A stretch of DNA of 64,000 bases from Nocardioides psychrotolerans. GTDB taxonomy: Bacteria; Actinomycetota; Actinomycetes; Propionibacteriales; Nocardioidaceae. Position numbers and translations under genes: made by a program. Each line of letters opens with the position of its first letter. Position 1 is the first letter of the stretch. Below, in pieces: positions 28,138 to 40,026 of the stretch. Where the stretch lies: assembly GCF_900113685.1 (NCBI RefSeq), contig NZ_FOQG01000001.1, positions 310,001 to 374,000 of the forward strand. Reading direction: 5' to 3'. The notes below the pieces were generated by a model. The model did no database searches. It had not been told where the DNA came from and saw only the letters and a list, made by a program, of their open reading frames with translations.

Positions 28138-28808
28138 CCCGGGAAGGCTGCGACGTAGAGCGACTCGAGACGCGGGGCGAAGGCCCCGCTGAACCCGCAC
28201 ACCATGACCTCGCCACCGGTGGCGGCCACGAGGTAGCGCTGGCCCGGCTGGAAGTCCACGACGCCCACGAGGGCCTGCATCATCGCGGGCTCCGTGCGAA
28301 CCTCGACCACGTCGGTGACCTCACCGGCGTAGAAGCGGTCGGGCGTCAGGCTCACCACGTCGGCACCGACGGCCTCGACGGTGCCGGAGAACGCCACCTG
28401 GGCGTTGGACAGCACCTCGGCGCTGGGCACCATGCACCGTCCCTGCGTGGGTGCACCGGCGGCCAGCTCGGTGACGGTCGGGGCCCCCGAGACGGAGGCG
28501 CCGGGGCCGGGGCCGGCCGAGGGCACCTGGCCGGACTCGCGGTCGTTGTTGAGGAGGCCGAAGACCCCGACCCCGCCGATCAGGACGGCGGCGGCCGCCG
28601 CCACGAGCCAGGTGAGCGGGCTGCGGTGACGGGTCCCGCTCTCGCGGGTCTCCGCCAGGCTGTCGCCACGGGTGCCGGGGCTCTCGGTGCTCTGGTCTGC
28701 ACTCATGGCGTCCTCCAGGAGTCGGGCCACCCACGTGGGGTCGGCCGGTGGGAGGGAGGCCGCCGGGTCGTGCGCCTGCAGTCGCTGCTGCAGCTCGTCG
28801 TCGGTCAT
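28134..28808 (-). CDS. Membrane-anchored protein, likely anti-sigma factor
   Basis: 224 aa. A cytoplasmic N-terminal ~65 residues (TDDELQQRLQAHDPAASLPP), one membrane helix (about 65-85), and an extracytoplasmic domain with two cysteines (RCMVPS, VMVCGFS). No ZAS His-x3-Cys-x2-Cys motif is seen. Overlap with the upstream sigma gene (ATGA) suggests it regulates that sigma factor (inference). Confidence 0.65.
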   Translation of the reverse strand: MTDDELQQRLQAHDPAASLPPADPTWVARLLEDAMSADQSTESPGTRGDSLAETRESGTRHRSPLTWLVAAAAAVLIGGVGVFGLLNNDRESGQVPSAGPGPGASVSGAPTVTELAAGAPTQGRCMVPSAEVLSNAQVAFSGTVEAVGADVVSLTPDRFYAGEVTDVVEVRTEPAMMQALVGVVDFQPGQRYLVAATGGEVMVCGFSGAFAPRLESLYVAAFPG

Positions 28809-29359
28809 GGCGTCCTCCCCTCTCTCGACCCTTCATGTCCGGCCAGTCCGTCGATCTTTCGCAGGCCGTCTCGGAGCCTGGCTCGGGCGCGGTGCAGCCG
28901 GATGCTCACGGCGTTGGGCGTCACGTCGAGGACCGCGGCGATCTCGGTGGGGGTGAGCTGCTCCCAGGCCCACAGCCGGACCAGCTCCGCCTCGGCCCCC
29001 GTCAGGCCGGCCAACGCCTCGTCGAGGCGTGGGTCACCGTCGTCCGCCCCCGGCCCCGGCACGCTCTGAGCCGGTGGGTCCACCACCGCGACCCGCGCCG
29101 CCAGCCGCTCCTGGCGCCGCGCGCCCCGCTGGGCGTTGGCCAGGCACAGCCGCGCCACGCCGTAGGCCCACGGCAGCGCCGCGTCGGGCACCTCGTCGAG
29201 CCGGCGCCAGCAGACCAGCAGGGTCTCGGCGAGCACGTCGTCGGCCGTGGCGGTGTCCGTGCGTCGGGCAAGGAACCGCCGCAGCGACTCCACCAGCTCG
29301 GGCGCGAGCGCCTCGAAGCGCGCTCGACGCTCCGCTGCGCTGGTCTCCTCGTCGGCCAC
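28805..29359 (-). CDS. ECF-type RNA polymerase sigma factor
   Basis: 184 aa. Region 2 (about 15-80: LVESLRRFLARRTDTATADDVLAETLLVCWR) and region 4 (about 120-170: LTPTEIAAVLDVTPNAVSIRLHRARARLR). GTG at 29359 gives the normal ECF length; longer in-frame extension is low-complexity. Coupled by ATGA to the membrane-protein gene and through it to the MobA-like gene. Confidence 0.88.
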   Translation of the reverse strand: MADEETSAAERRARFEALAPELVESLRRFLARRTDTATADDVLAETLLVCWRRLDEVPDAALPWAYGVARLCLANAQRGARRQERLAARVAVVDPPAQSVPGPGADDGDPRLDEALAGLTGAEAELVRLWAWEQLTPTEIAAVLDVTPNAVSIRLHRARARLRDGLRKIDGLAGHEGSREGRTP

Positions 29360-29418
29360 GGCTCCAGCCTCACACACGGCACCGACGTGCCGTCGTACGC
29401 CGCGTCCACGCACGCCGA

Positions 29419-29446
29419 CAGGGCCCCCGCCGAAGCGGAGGCCCTG
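29419..29446. terminator. Strong hairpin upstream of the sigma gene / downstream of groL
   Basis: CAGGGCC (29419-29425) pairs with GGCCCTG (29440-29446), with an inner CCGC/GCGG stem around a CGAA loop. Confidence 0.6.
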
Positions 29447-29466
29447 CTGGCTGGTGCTGGTGCTGT

Positions 29467-29501
29467 GAGCTGGACTTCAGCTCCACCCGCGCGAGCGCGG
29501 G
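29467..29501 (-). terminator. groL 3' tandem hairpins
   Basis: Two stems directly after the groL stop: CCCGCGC/GCGCGGG (29486-29501, 2-nt loop) and GAGCTG/CAGCTC (29467-29483). They probably terminate groL transcription. Confidence 0.55.
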
Positions 29502-29511
29502 CAGGGGGTGC

Positions 29512-31161
<1,650 letters not shown>

Positions 31162-31269
31162 TCAAGAGTTGTGGACGGCCAGGATCGTCGCCCGCGACGG
31201 ACGGTCAGGCTGACCCGGCGAACCCTTCTCGCCGACGCTTCTGACCTCAACTCCCCCGGCCGGGGGTCA

Positions 31270-31290
31270 GCACTCTCATGACGAGAGTGC
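31270..31290. promoter_or_regulatory. CIRCE element 1
   Basis: GCACTC, 9 nt, GAGTGC: HrcA-binding inverted repeat 130 bp before groL. Confidence 0.9.
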
Positions 31291-31304
31291 CAGCCTCATG
31301 TCTA

Positions 31305-31325
31305 GCACTCGACCCCGGCGAGTGC
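31305..31325. promoter_or_regulatory. CIRCE element 2
   Basis: GCACTC, 9 nt, GAGTGC preceded by TA as in the full TTAGCACTC consensus; 14 bp from element 1. Confidence 0.92.
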
Positions 31326-31332
31326 AAACGAA

Positions 31333-32184
31333 TCAGAGCCGGGCCGCCAGCGCGTCGGCGAAGTGACGGGCGTTGTCGGGGACGTGGTCGAGGTAGAGAC
31401 CGGGCTCGGTGATCTCGACCTCGCTGACCACGAGCCCACCGTCGTGCCACATCAGGTCGATCCGCGCATAGACCAGCTCCGCGCCGAGGATCTCGGTGGT
31501 CACCGCGACCGTGCGGGCGGCGAGCAGCGCCGCCTCGGGGTCGAGCGGGGTCTCATACGACGTACCGCCGTACCACTCGTGCACCCGGTAGTCGTCCTTG
31601 CCGGCGATCTTGCGTACCTGGCTGACCGGCCGCCCGTTGAGCACGAAGACCGACTGCTCCCCCTCCGCCATCACCGACTCGACCAACGGCTGCACGATCC
31701 ACGGCCCCGGATCGACGGGCAGCCAGCTCCCGGCGTCGTAGACCACGACCATGCCGCGCCCTCCCGCGCCGACGCGCGGCTTCACGACGGCCGGCTGGTG
31801 GCGGGCGATGGCGGCGCGGAGGTCGACGGGGTCGTCGACCGAGACGGTCGGCACGACGGGCACGCCGCCGTGGGCGGCGAGCTCGACGAGGTAGGACTTG
31901 TCGGTGTTCCACCGGAAGACGTCCACCCCGTGCACCAGGCGCGAGCCGACCCCGCCGGCCCAGCCGAGGAAGTCGACCAGCCGGGTCTCGTAGTCCCACG
32001 TGGAGCGGACCACGACCAGCTCGGCGCTGCTCCAGTCGACGTACGGATCGTCCCAGGACACCCACTGGCTGCTGATGCCGCGCTCGGTGAGCGCGGCGTC
32101 GAGGTGCTCGTGGCCCGGCTCGCCCTCGGGGAAGGTGCTGCAGGTGACGAGGAGGACCCGGGGATCGGTGGGCTCGACCGGCAT
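31333..32184 (-). CDS. ATP-grasp domain protein
   Basis: 283 aa. N-terminal pre-ATP-grasp region (RVLLVTCSTFPEGEPGHEHL), VVVRSTWDYE, then an ATP-grasp fold with AVVKPRVGAGGRGMVVV and the metal/ATP residues in RIDLMWHDGGLVVSEVEITEP. Resembles RimK/glutathione-synthetase-like ligases, joining a carboxylate to an amine. Substrates unknown. ATG 32184 lies 4 nt after the small coiled-coil gene. Confidence 0.8.
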   Translation of the reverse strand: MPVEPTDPRVLLVTCSTFPEGEPGHEHLDAALTERGISSQWVSWDDPYVDWSSAELVVVRSTWDYETRLVDFLGWAGGVGSRLVHGVDVFRWNTDKSYLVELAAHGGVPVVPTVSVDDPVDLRAAIARHQPAVVKPRVGAGGRGMVVVYDAGSWLPVDPGPWIVQPLVESVMAEGEQSVFVLNGRPVSQVRKIAGKDDYRVHEWYGGTSYETPLDPEAALLAARTVAVTTEILGAELVYARIDLMWHDGGLVVSEVEITEPGLYLDHVPDNARHFADALAARL

Positions 32185-32188
32185 GGGG

Positions 32189-32506
32189 TTAGCGCTTGCG
32201 CTTGATGCGAGCAGGGACGGAGACGACCGCGTGGCCGACCTTCCAGCTGGTGCTGTCCTTGACCGCGGCGAGCTCACGCTCGGCTCGCTGGGCGCGCTTG
32301 GCGGCCCGGGTGGCCTTCTGCTCGGCCTGCGTGGCGCGCTTCATCGCCTCGGCGGCGCGTTGCTCGGCGCGGCGCGCCCGACCCTCGGCGGCACGGAGGT
32401 CCTTGACGACACGGGCGTGCAGCTCCTTGGTCGCGCGGGACCCGAAGCGGCGCGCGCGGACGAGCTCGTCCTCGAGCTTCTTCAGCCCGGCCTCGGTGTC
32501 GCTCAC
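32189..32506 (-). CDS. Small basic coiled-coil protein
   Basis: 105 aa. Nearly all alpha-helical with Arg/Lys/Glu/Ala heptads over residues 8-85. The C-terminal stretch (STSWKVGHAVVSVPARIKRK) resembles tails found at the ends of actinobacterial glycan-modifying enzymes. Coupled by ATGA to the upstream methyltransferase. May be a scaffold or membrane-associating subunit (inference); no family assigned. Confidence 0.7.
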   Translation of the reverse strand: MSDTEAGLKKLEDELVRARRFGSRATKELHARVVKDLRAAEGRARRAEQRAAEAMKRATQAEQKATRAAKRAQRAERELAAVKDSTSWKVGHAVVSVPARIKRKR

Positions 32507-33351
32507 GACTTCCTCCAGAAGACCCCGGCCCAGTCGATCTCCTCGATCGGGTCGGTGATGCCGCGGGCGTCGCGGAAGTCGTGGATCGCCTTGGCGCAGG
32601 CGGGCACCGCGCCGTAGTCGTCGACGATGACGTAGCCGCCGACCGACACCTTGTCGTAGAGGGCGTCGAGCGCGTCCATCGTCGAGGAGTACATGTCGCC
32701 GTCGAGGCGGAGCACTGCGAGCCGCTCGATCGGGGCGGTGGGCAGGGTGTCGGAGAACCAGCCGACGAGGAACTGCACCTGCTCGTCGAGCAGGTCGTAG
32801 CGACGGAAGTTGTCGCGGACGTCGTCGACCGAGATCGCGAGCTCGTCGCGGGTGTGGTGCTGGTCGCCGGCGTCGGCCTCGTAACGGCCGTCGTAGGCCG
32901 GCAGGCCCTCGAAGGAGTCGGCCACCCAGACCGTGCGGCCGGTCTCGCCGTGCGCCTTGAGGATCGCGCGCATGTAGATGGTGGAGCCGCCGCGCCAGGC
33001 GCCGGTCTCGATCAGGTCACCGGGGACACCGTCGACGATGACGCTCTCGACGCAGGCGCGCACGTTGGCCATGCGCTTCATGCCGATCATCGTCTCGGCG
33101 TCGGCCGGCCAGTCGCGGCCGACCTCGCGCGCCTCGCGGTCGAACTCGCCGGACTCGACCATCCGGATGTCGCGCCCCTTCATCGCACCGCGCACGAGGT
33201 CCCACAGGTAGGACTCGTAGGAGCGCGACGGCAGCTTGACCGTGACGTTGCGCCCCTCGAACTCGTAGCGCGTCAACATCTTGGCCATGACGTCGAGGTA
33301 GAGGGCGACGGCAGGGCTGTCGGTCGGGCTGTCGGTCGGGCTGGTGGTCAC
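32503..33351 (-). CDS. TylF/MycF-family O-methyltransferase
   Basis: 282 aa. Macrocin-O-methyltransferase family: GDLIETGAWRGGSTIYMRA (SAM loop), VWVADSFEGLP, LRLDGDMYSSTMDALDALY and YVIVDDYGAVPACAKAIHDF (metal ligands and substrate loop). Members methylate sugars of antibiotics or cell-surface glycans with Mg2+. The neighbours (coiled-coil protein, ATP-grasp) suggest a small cell-surface or glycan modification operon (inference). GTG at 33351 with GAGGAG upstream. Confidence 0.85.
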   Translation of the reverse strand: MTTSPTDSPTDSPAVALYLDVMAKMLTRYEFEGRNVTVKLPSRSYESYLWDLVRGAMKGRDIRMVESGEFDREAREVGRDWPADAETMIGMKRMANVRACVESVIVDGVPGDLIETGAWRGGSTIYMRAILKAHGETGRTVWVADSFEGLPAYDGRYEADAGDQHHTRDELAISVDDVRDNFRRYDLLDEQVQFLVGWFSDTLPTAPIERLAVLRLDGDMYSSTMDALDALYDKVSVGGYVIVDDYGAVPACAKAIHDFRDARGITDPIEEIDWAGVFWRKS

Positions 33352-33545
33352 ACGGGCTCCTCGGCAGGCTGAACGGCTCGGTGCAGACTACCGGCGGGCC
33401 TGGGAAAATCGGTCGGTGCCCACGCTCGATCGCTGTCGATCCAGGTCTCCCCCGCGCGTCATCTCGGTGACAGAATCCTCATCGTCCCCACCAGAAGGCC
33501 CGGCATGCCCCAGCACCTCACACTCCTCCCCTCGCCGAGCGCGTC

Positions 33546-33880
33546 ATGAACGTCCTCGTCATGCTCGCGGAGGCCGACCACTTCGAGCGCTGGGCGACCG
33601 TGGACGAGGCCGTGACGTCGCGGCCCGGCCAACCCGACGCGGCAGGACCCTTCGCCGAGACCGTCGAGCAGCTGGGTGGCTTCTACCTGATCGACGTGCC
33701 GACCTCGCCCTGCTCAAACTCCTGGTCGTGCCGGGTCACCGACTCCCGGCCGCCCGCGCCGAGCTCGCGGCGCGCGCGGGGCTCGCCGACCTCGCGCGTT
33801 CGTCGTACGACGAGGCGCTGGTGGTGTGCAGCAACGCTGCGGAGCAACGCCACCTGGAGCGGCGGCGCGCGGACCTGTGA
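33546..33880 (+). pseudogene. Deletion fusion of a YCII protein and a sigma factor C-terminus
   Basis: Residues 1-52 read as a YCII/DGPF protein (MNVLVMLAEADHFERW, then GPFAETVEQLGGFYLIDVP) with the central part missing. After about 33705 the sense switches frame and becomes a sigma factor C-terminal tail (LLVVPGHRLPAARAELAARA, then SSYDEALVVCSNAAEQRHLE, RRRADL, stop 33880). YCII genes often precede SigJ-like sigma factors in actinobacteria, so one deletion across both genes explains this remnant. Confidence 0.65.
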
Positions 33881-33886
33881 GAGCGA

Positions 33887-34162
33887 TCAGCCGCCGGCGA
33901 CGGCAGGGATGACCGAGACCTGGGTGCCGTCGGGGGTGGGCGTGTCGAGGTTCTCGAGGAAGCGCACGTCCTCGTTGCCGACGTAGACGTTGACGAACCG
34001 GCGCAGCGCGCCCTTGTCGTCGAGGATGCGCGCCTTGATCCCGGCATAGCTGGCCTCCAGGTCGTCGAGGACCTCGGCGAGCGTCGCGCCCGACGCGGAG
34101 ACCTCAGACTTCCCACCGGTGTAGGTGCGCAAGATGGTGGGGACGCGGACGGAAACGCTCAC
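33887..34162 (-). CDS. metO: MoaD/ThiS-like sulfur carrier, probable MetO
   Basis: 91 aa beta-grasp protein ending in the Gly-Gly needed for thiocarboxylation (IPAVAGG). It follows the threonine-synthase-like gene by 32 nt. In Streptomyces, the MetO thiocarboxylate supplies sulfur to MetM for making homocysteine from O-phosphohomoserine. The gene pairing and the SAM riboswitch ahead of the operon favour that role over molybdopterin or thiamine synthesis. Confidence 0.75.
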   Translation of the reverse strand: MSVSVRVPTILRTYTGGKSEVSASGATLAEVLDDLEASYAGIKARILDDKGALRRFVNVYVGNEDVRFLENLDTPTPDGTQVSVIPAVAGG

Positions 34163-34194
34163 GGCGCAGGACTCCTAGGTTGCTCGGGGGAAGG

Positions 34195-35496
34195 TCAGGC
34201 GATGCCGGCCGCGACGAACGCGGCGTAGGACGGCTCGATGGTGGCGGTCGGCCCCACGATGCCGGAGACGGCGTCGAGGGTCTTGAGGCCGTGGCCGGTG
34301 TTGATGACGACGGTCTCGAGGGTGGTGTCGAGCTGGCCGGTCTCGACGAGCTTCTTCAGGACGCCCACGGTGGTGCCACCGGCGGTCTCGGTGAAGATGC
34401 CCTCGGTGCGGGCCAGCAGCACGATGCCCTCGCGGACCTCGTCGTCGGTGATGTCCTCGACGGCGCCGCCGGTCTCGCGGCAGATGTCGAGCACGTAGAT
34501 GCCGTCGGCGGGGTTGCCGATGGCCAGGCTCTTGGCGATCGTGTCGGGCTTGACCGGCCGGATCGCGTCGACGCCGGCCTTGTAGGCGGCCGAGACGGGC
34601 GAGCAGCCGCCTGCCTGGGCGCCGAAGACCTTGTAGGGCTTGTCCTCGACCAGGCCGAGCTTGACCAGCTCCTGGAAGGCCTTGTGCACCTTGGTGAGCT
34701 GGGAGCCGGAGGCGACCGGGATGACGACCTGGTCGGGCAGGCGCCAGCCGAGCTGCTCGGCGATCTCGTAGCCCAGCGTCTTGGAGCCCTCCGCGTAGTA
34801 GGGGCGGACGTTGACGTTGACGAACGCCCAGCCCTCCTCCTCGCCGGCGATCTCGGAGGCCAGCTTGTTGACGTCGTCGTAGTTGCCGTTGACGGCGACC
34901 AGCGACTCGGTGAAGACGGCCGAGTTGACCTGCTTGGGCGTCTCGAGGTTGCTCGGGATGAAGACGACCGTCTTGATCCCGGCGCGGGCCCCGGCGGCGG
35001 CCACGGCGTTGGCGAGGTTGCCGGTGCTCGGGCAGGCGAAGACCTTCGAGCCGAACTCGGTCGCGGCGCTCAGGGCGCAGGCGACGACGCGGTCCTTGAA
35101 GGAGTTGGTGGGGTTGGTGCTGTCGTCCTTGACCCATAGGTTGTCGATGCCGAGCTCGCGGCCGAGGTTGTGGGCCTTCAGCAGCCGGGTGAACCCCGGC
35201 TCCATGTTGGGGCTCTGCTCGATGTCGGTCGGGACCGGCAGCAGCGCCTTGTAGCGCCAGATGTTGGCGGGGCCTGCCTCGATCTCCTCGCGGGTGATGG
35301 CGGGGAAGTCGTAGGCGATCTCCAACGGGCCGAAGCACTCCGGACACGCATAGAACGGACCGAGCTCGACACCGTGGCCGCACTCGCGGCACGAGAGGCC
35401 GGTGGCATGGCCGAAGGCGCCCTCGCGGATGCCGGTGGCGCCCTCGGGGACCGGGGTCGTGTCGGACTGGCTCTGCTCGGTGATGACGGCGCTCAT
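34195..35496 (-). CDS. metM: Threonine-synthase-like PLP enzyme, probable MetM
   Basis: 433 aa. An N-terminal zinc-ribbon-like region (Cys36, Cys39, Cys51, Cys54), PLP lysine Lys134 in NPTNSFKDR, phosphate-binding CPSTGNLANA and a C-terminal TINGHG-like NTGHGLKTLD. By sequence it would be called ThrC. Two facts point to MetM, the O-phosphohomoserine-dependent homocysteine synthase: a GG-ending sulfur carrier gene directly downstream and a SAM-I riboswitch upstream, as methionine genes use. Genuine threonine synthase remains possible; a separate thrB-linked thrC elsewhere would support MetM. Confidence 0.7.
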   Translation of the reverse strand: MSAVITEQSQSDTTPVPEGATGIREGAFGHATGLSCRECGHGVELGPFYACPECFGPLEIAYDFPAITREEIEAGPANIWRYKALLPVPTDIEQSPNMEPGFTRLLKAHNLGRELGIDNLWVKDDSTNPTNSFKDRVVACALSAATEFGSKVFACPSTGNLANAVAAAGARAGIKTVVFIPSNLETPKQVNSAVFTESLVAVNGNYDDVNKLASEIAGEEEGWAFVNVNVRPYYAEGSKTLGYEIAEQLGWRLPDQVVIPVASGSQLTKVHKAFQELVKLGLVEDKPYKVFGAQAGGCSPVSAAYKAGVDAIRPVKPDTIAKSLAIGNPADGIYVLDICRETGGAVEDITDDEVREGIVLLARTEGIFTETAGGTTVGVLKKLVETGQLDTTLETVVINTGHGLKTLDAVSGIVGPTATIEPSYAAFVAAGIA

Positions 35497-35500
35497 GCGT

Positions 35501-35640
35501 CCTCCTTCTCATCTTCCCCGGCACGTACTTCGCGTCGGGACGGAATTAGCACCGTTTCCGCGACTGCACGATGGCAGGGGGCACGCGGCGGTTGCCGGGA
35601 CTTCACTGGGCCGTACCCTCAGTCCCTCTTGATGAGCTGC
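35501..35640 (-). promoter_or_regulatory. SAM-I (S-box) riboswitch
   Basis: On the minus strand: CTCATC (35636-35631) pairs with GATGAG (35513-35508) to close P1. Conserved core segments follow in order: AAGAGGGACTGAGGG, GGCCCAGTGAAGTCCCGGCA ending ACC, and GGTGCTAATTCC. The 3' P1 strand runs directly into the ribosome binding site AAGGAGG, so SAM binding should hide or expose the site and control translation of metM. Confidence 0.9.
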
Positions 35641-35741
35641 TTGAAACCATACGGGCGCGTCTCACGATGTGCACATCGGGTCCGGATGCTGGGATCTGAG
35701 TGTCCGATCCGTCGGTGCGTCGGCCGCGTGCCCCGACCAGG

Positions 35742-38102
<2,361 letters not shown>

Positions 38103-38144
38103 GGGCGCCCCTTAGGGGTGAGTGCGGGGCCGGCTGGCCCTGTT

Positions 38145-38165
38145 CTTGAGTGGTGTCGACTCAAC
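38145..38165. promoter_or_regulatory. HAIR element (HspR operator) of lon
   Basis: CTTGAGT (38145-38151), 7 nt, ACTCAAC (38159-38165): one mismatch from the HAIR consensus CTTGAGT-N7-ACTCAAG. Confidence 0.85.
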
Positions 38166-38220
38166 TCACGGGTTGGGTGGGGTGTTCCGCTGTTCTCCGT
38201 GGGCGAACGTGGCTCACGGG

Positions 38221-39066
38221 TCAGGCGCGAAGCGCGCGCGCGTCGGCGGTGAGCTGGCGCAGCAGGTCGAGGACGCCGTCGGGGCCGTGGACGACGACGT
38301 CGGCGCGAGCGACCAGCGCGTTCTCCTCGTCGGAGGCCGAGCAGACCAGCAGCGTCGGCAGACCCCCCTTGTCGAGGGCCGTGACGGCGTCGAAGGCCTC
38401 GAGGTCGCCGAGGTCGTCGCCGGCGAAGAGGAAGGCCCCGGCACCGAGCTCCTCGGTCAGGCGCTCGACGACCAACCCCTTGTGGATGCCTGCGGAGCGG
38501 ACCTCGAGAACGTTGCGGCCGGGCTCGACGACCAGGTCGTGGCGGGCGGCGAGCTCCTCGACCAGCGGCAGCAGCCGTGCGTACGCCGCGTCGGGGTCGG
38601 GCAGCCGGCGGGTGTGGATGGCCACCGAGATGATCTTGTCCTCGAGGTGCGCCTCGGCCGCGTCGGCCCGGCGCAACGCCCGGGGGAGCTCCCGCTCGAA
38701 GCTCGCCAGGCCGGTCGGGGGTCGCGGACCGACCACCCGGCGGTGGGTGGAGGTCCAGCGCTCGTTGCCGTACTGACCGAAGAGGTAGAGCTCCTTGCCC
38801 GCGTCGCCGATGGCGTTACCGACCTCCTCGAGCCCACCGAGGTCCAGTGCCTGGCGCGCCGGGCGTCCGGTGATGACCGCGATCGCGGCCACCTGGGAGG
38901 CAAGGTCAAGCAGGACCTCACCGGCGTCGGGGTGGATGTGGGCCTGGGCCGGGTCGTCGACGATGGGCGACAGGGTGCCGTCGAAGTCGAGGCCGATCAC
39001 CGCCTCGGCCGAGGCGCGCACCAGCGCGGCGTACTTCTGCTCGCCTGCGATCGACGTGAACTCCAC
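38221..39066 (-). CDS. otsB: Trehalose-6-phosphate phosphatase OtsB
   Basis: 281 aa HAD-family phosphatase: motif I DFDGTLSPI near residue 30, motif II VITGRP, Lys in HKGLVV and motif IV GDDLGDLEAF. Converts trehalose-6-phosphate to trehalose. The synthase gene otsA is 2 kb away on the other strand. GTG 39066 gives the family N-terminus; an upstream TTG is possible. Confidence 0.92.
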   Translation of the reverse strand: MEFTSIAGEQKYAALVRASAEAVIGLDFDGTLSPIVDDPAQAHIHPDAGEVLLDLASQVAAIAVITGRPARQALDLGGLEEVGNAIGDAGKELYLFGQYGNERWTSTHRRVVGPRPPTGLASFERELPRALRRADAAEAHLEDKIISVAIHTRRLPDPDAAYARLLPLVEELAARHDLVVEPGRNVLEVRSAGIHKGLVVERLTEELGAGAFLFAGDDLGDLEAFDAVTALDKGGLPTLLVCSASDEENALVARADVVVHGPDGVLDLLRQLTADARALRA

Positions 39067-39109
39067 GCCTGAACCCAACCACGCCCGCCACCGAGCAGGC
39101 GACGTCAGG

Positions 39110-39604
39110 TCAGCCGAGCTCGCCGGTCATGATGACGGTCAGGCGGTCCAGCCGCATCGGGTCGACGGCGACGGCCGTGCGGTCGATGCCCAGGTCGAGG
39201 GCGAGGAGCGTGGCCTCGGCCTTGAGTCGCGGGGGAAAGAAGACGGTGTTGCCGCTGACCGACCCATACCAGTTGTCGGTGCCGACGACCTGCCAGCCGG
39301 CGTCGGTGGTGCGGGTCGCGACCGTGCCTGCGAGGCCGGTGATGCCGGAGTTGTTGTAGACCTCGACGTAGGTCTTGGCGCGGTTCACGACCGGCTTCGG
39401 TCTGGGCTTCTGCGTCGGGGTCGCGCTCGCCGAGGAGCTCGGCGAGGGCGCCTGGCTGCGGGCCACGGTGGTGACCTCGCGCTCGGTGGGCTCGGCGCCA
39501 CGGGTGGCCACGAAGGCGACGGCAGCCATGGCCACCGCGATGATGCTGAGCATCACGACCGGCGAGGGGAAGACCACCCCGCGCTCGTCACGGGCGCGGC
39601 GCAC
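39110..39604 (-). CDS. LytR_C domain membrane protein
   Basis: 164 aa. One N-terminal membrane helix (about 14-34), a Ser/Pro/Thr linker, and a LytR C-terminal domain (about 80-160: VEVYNNSGITGLAGTVATR). The domain occurs at the C-terminus of LCP cell-wall ligases and alone. Probably a cell-envelope protein. It follows the DUF3263 gene by 3 nt, a pairing common in actinobacteria. Confidence 0.85.
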   Translation of the reverse strand: MRRARDERGVVFPSPVVMLSIIAVAMAAVAFVATRGAEPTEREVTTVARSQAPSPSSSASATPTQKPRPKPVVNRAKTYVEVYNNSGITGLAGTVATRTTDAGWQVVGTDNWYGSVSGNTVFFPPRLKAEATLLALDLGIDRTAVAVDPMRLDRLTVIMTGELG

Positions 39605-39607
39605 GTC

Positions 39608-39904
39608 TCAGACCTCGAAGCCGAGTCGGCGGGCAGAGCGCTGGCGCTGGCGCTGGGAGCGCAGCCGACGCAGCCGACGGACCAGCAGCGGGTCGGCCTC
39701 GAGGGCTTCGGGACGGTCGATGAGCGCGTTGAGGACCTGGTAGTAGCGCGTGGAGCTCATGTCGAACTTCTCGCGGACCGCGGTCTCCTTGGCGCCGGCA
39801 TATTTCCACCACTGGCGCTCGAAGTCGAGGATCTCGCGGTCGCGCTCGCTCAGGGTCAGCGGTGCCTCGGGCTCGTGGCTGTTGAGGGCGTTCGCGGCGT
39901 CCAT
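39608..39904 (-). CDS. DUF3263 small helix-turn-helix-like protein
   Basis: 98 aa. LSERDREILDFERQWWKYAG and SSTRYYQVLNALIDRPEAL are the DUF3263 signature, followed by a basic tail (RRLRRLRSQRQRQR). Actinobacteria-specific, probably DNA-binding. The ATG at 39904 is preferred for its GGGAGA; longer starts exist. Confidence 0.85.
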   Translation of the reverse strand: MDAANALNSHEPEAPLTLSERDREILDFERQWWKYAGAKETAVREKFDMSSTRYYQVLNALIDRPEALEADPLLVRRLRRLRSQRQRQRSARRLGFEV

Positions 39905-40013
39905 GCGCTGTCTCCCGTGCGGTGTGGTGACGTGTGTGCCCACTGTAGGTGACGAACCACATGGATGTCATTCGCCTCGCGGATTCGGCTGCGGCGCGCC
40001 GGACGCGGCCGGT

Positions 40014-40019
40014 TAGGGT
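40014..40019 (+). promoter_or_regulatory. -10 box, leaderless oxidoreductase gene
   Basis: TAGGGT, 7 nt before ATG 40027; the surrounding CCGGTTAGGGTCA recurs before otsA. Confidence 0.6.
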
Positions 40020-40026
40020 CACGACC

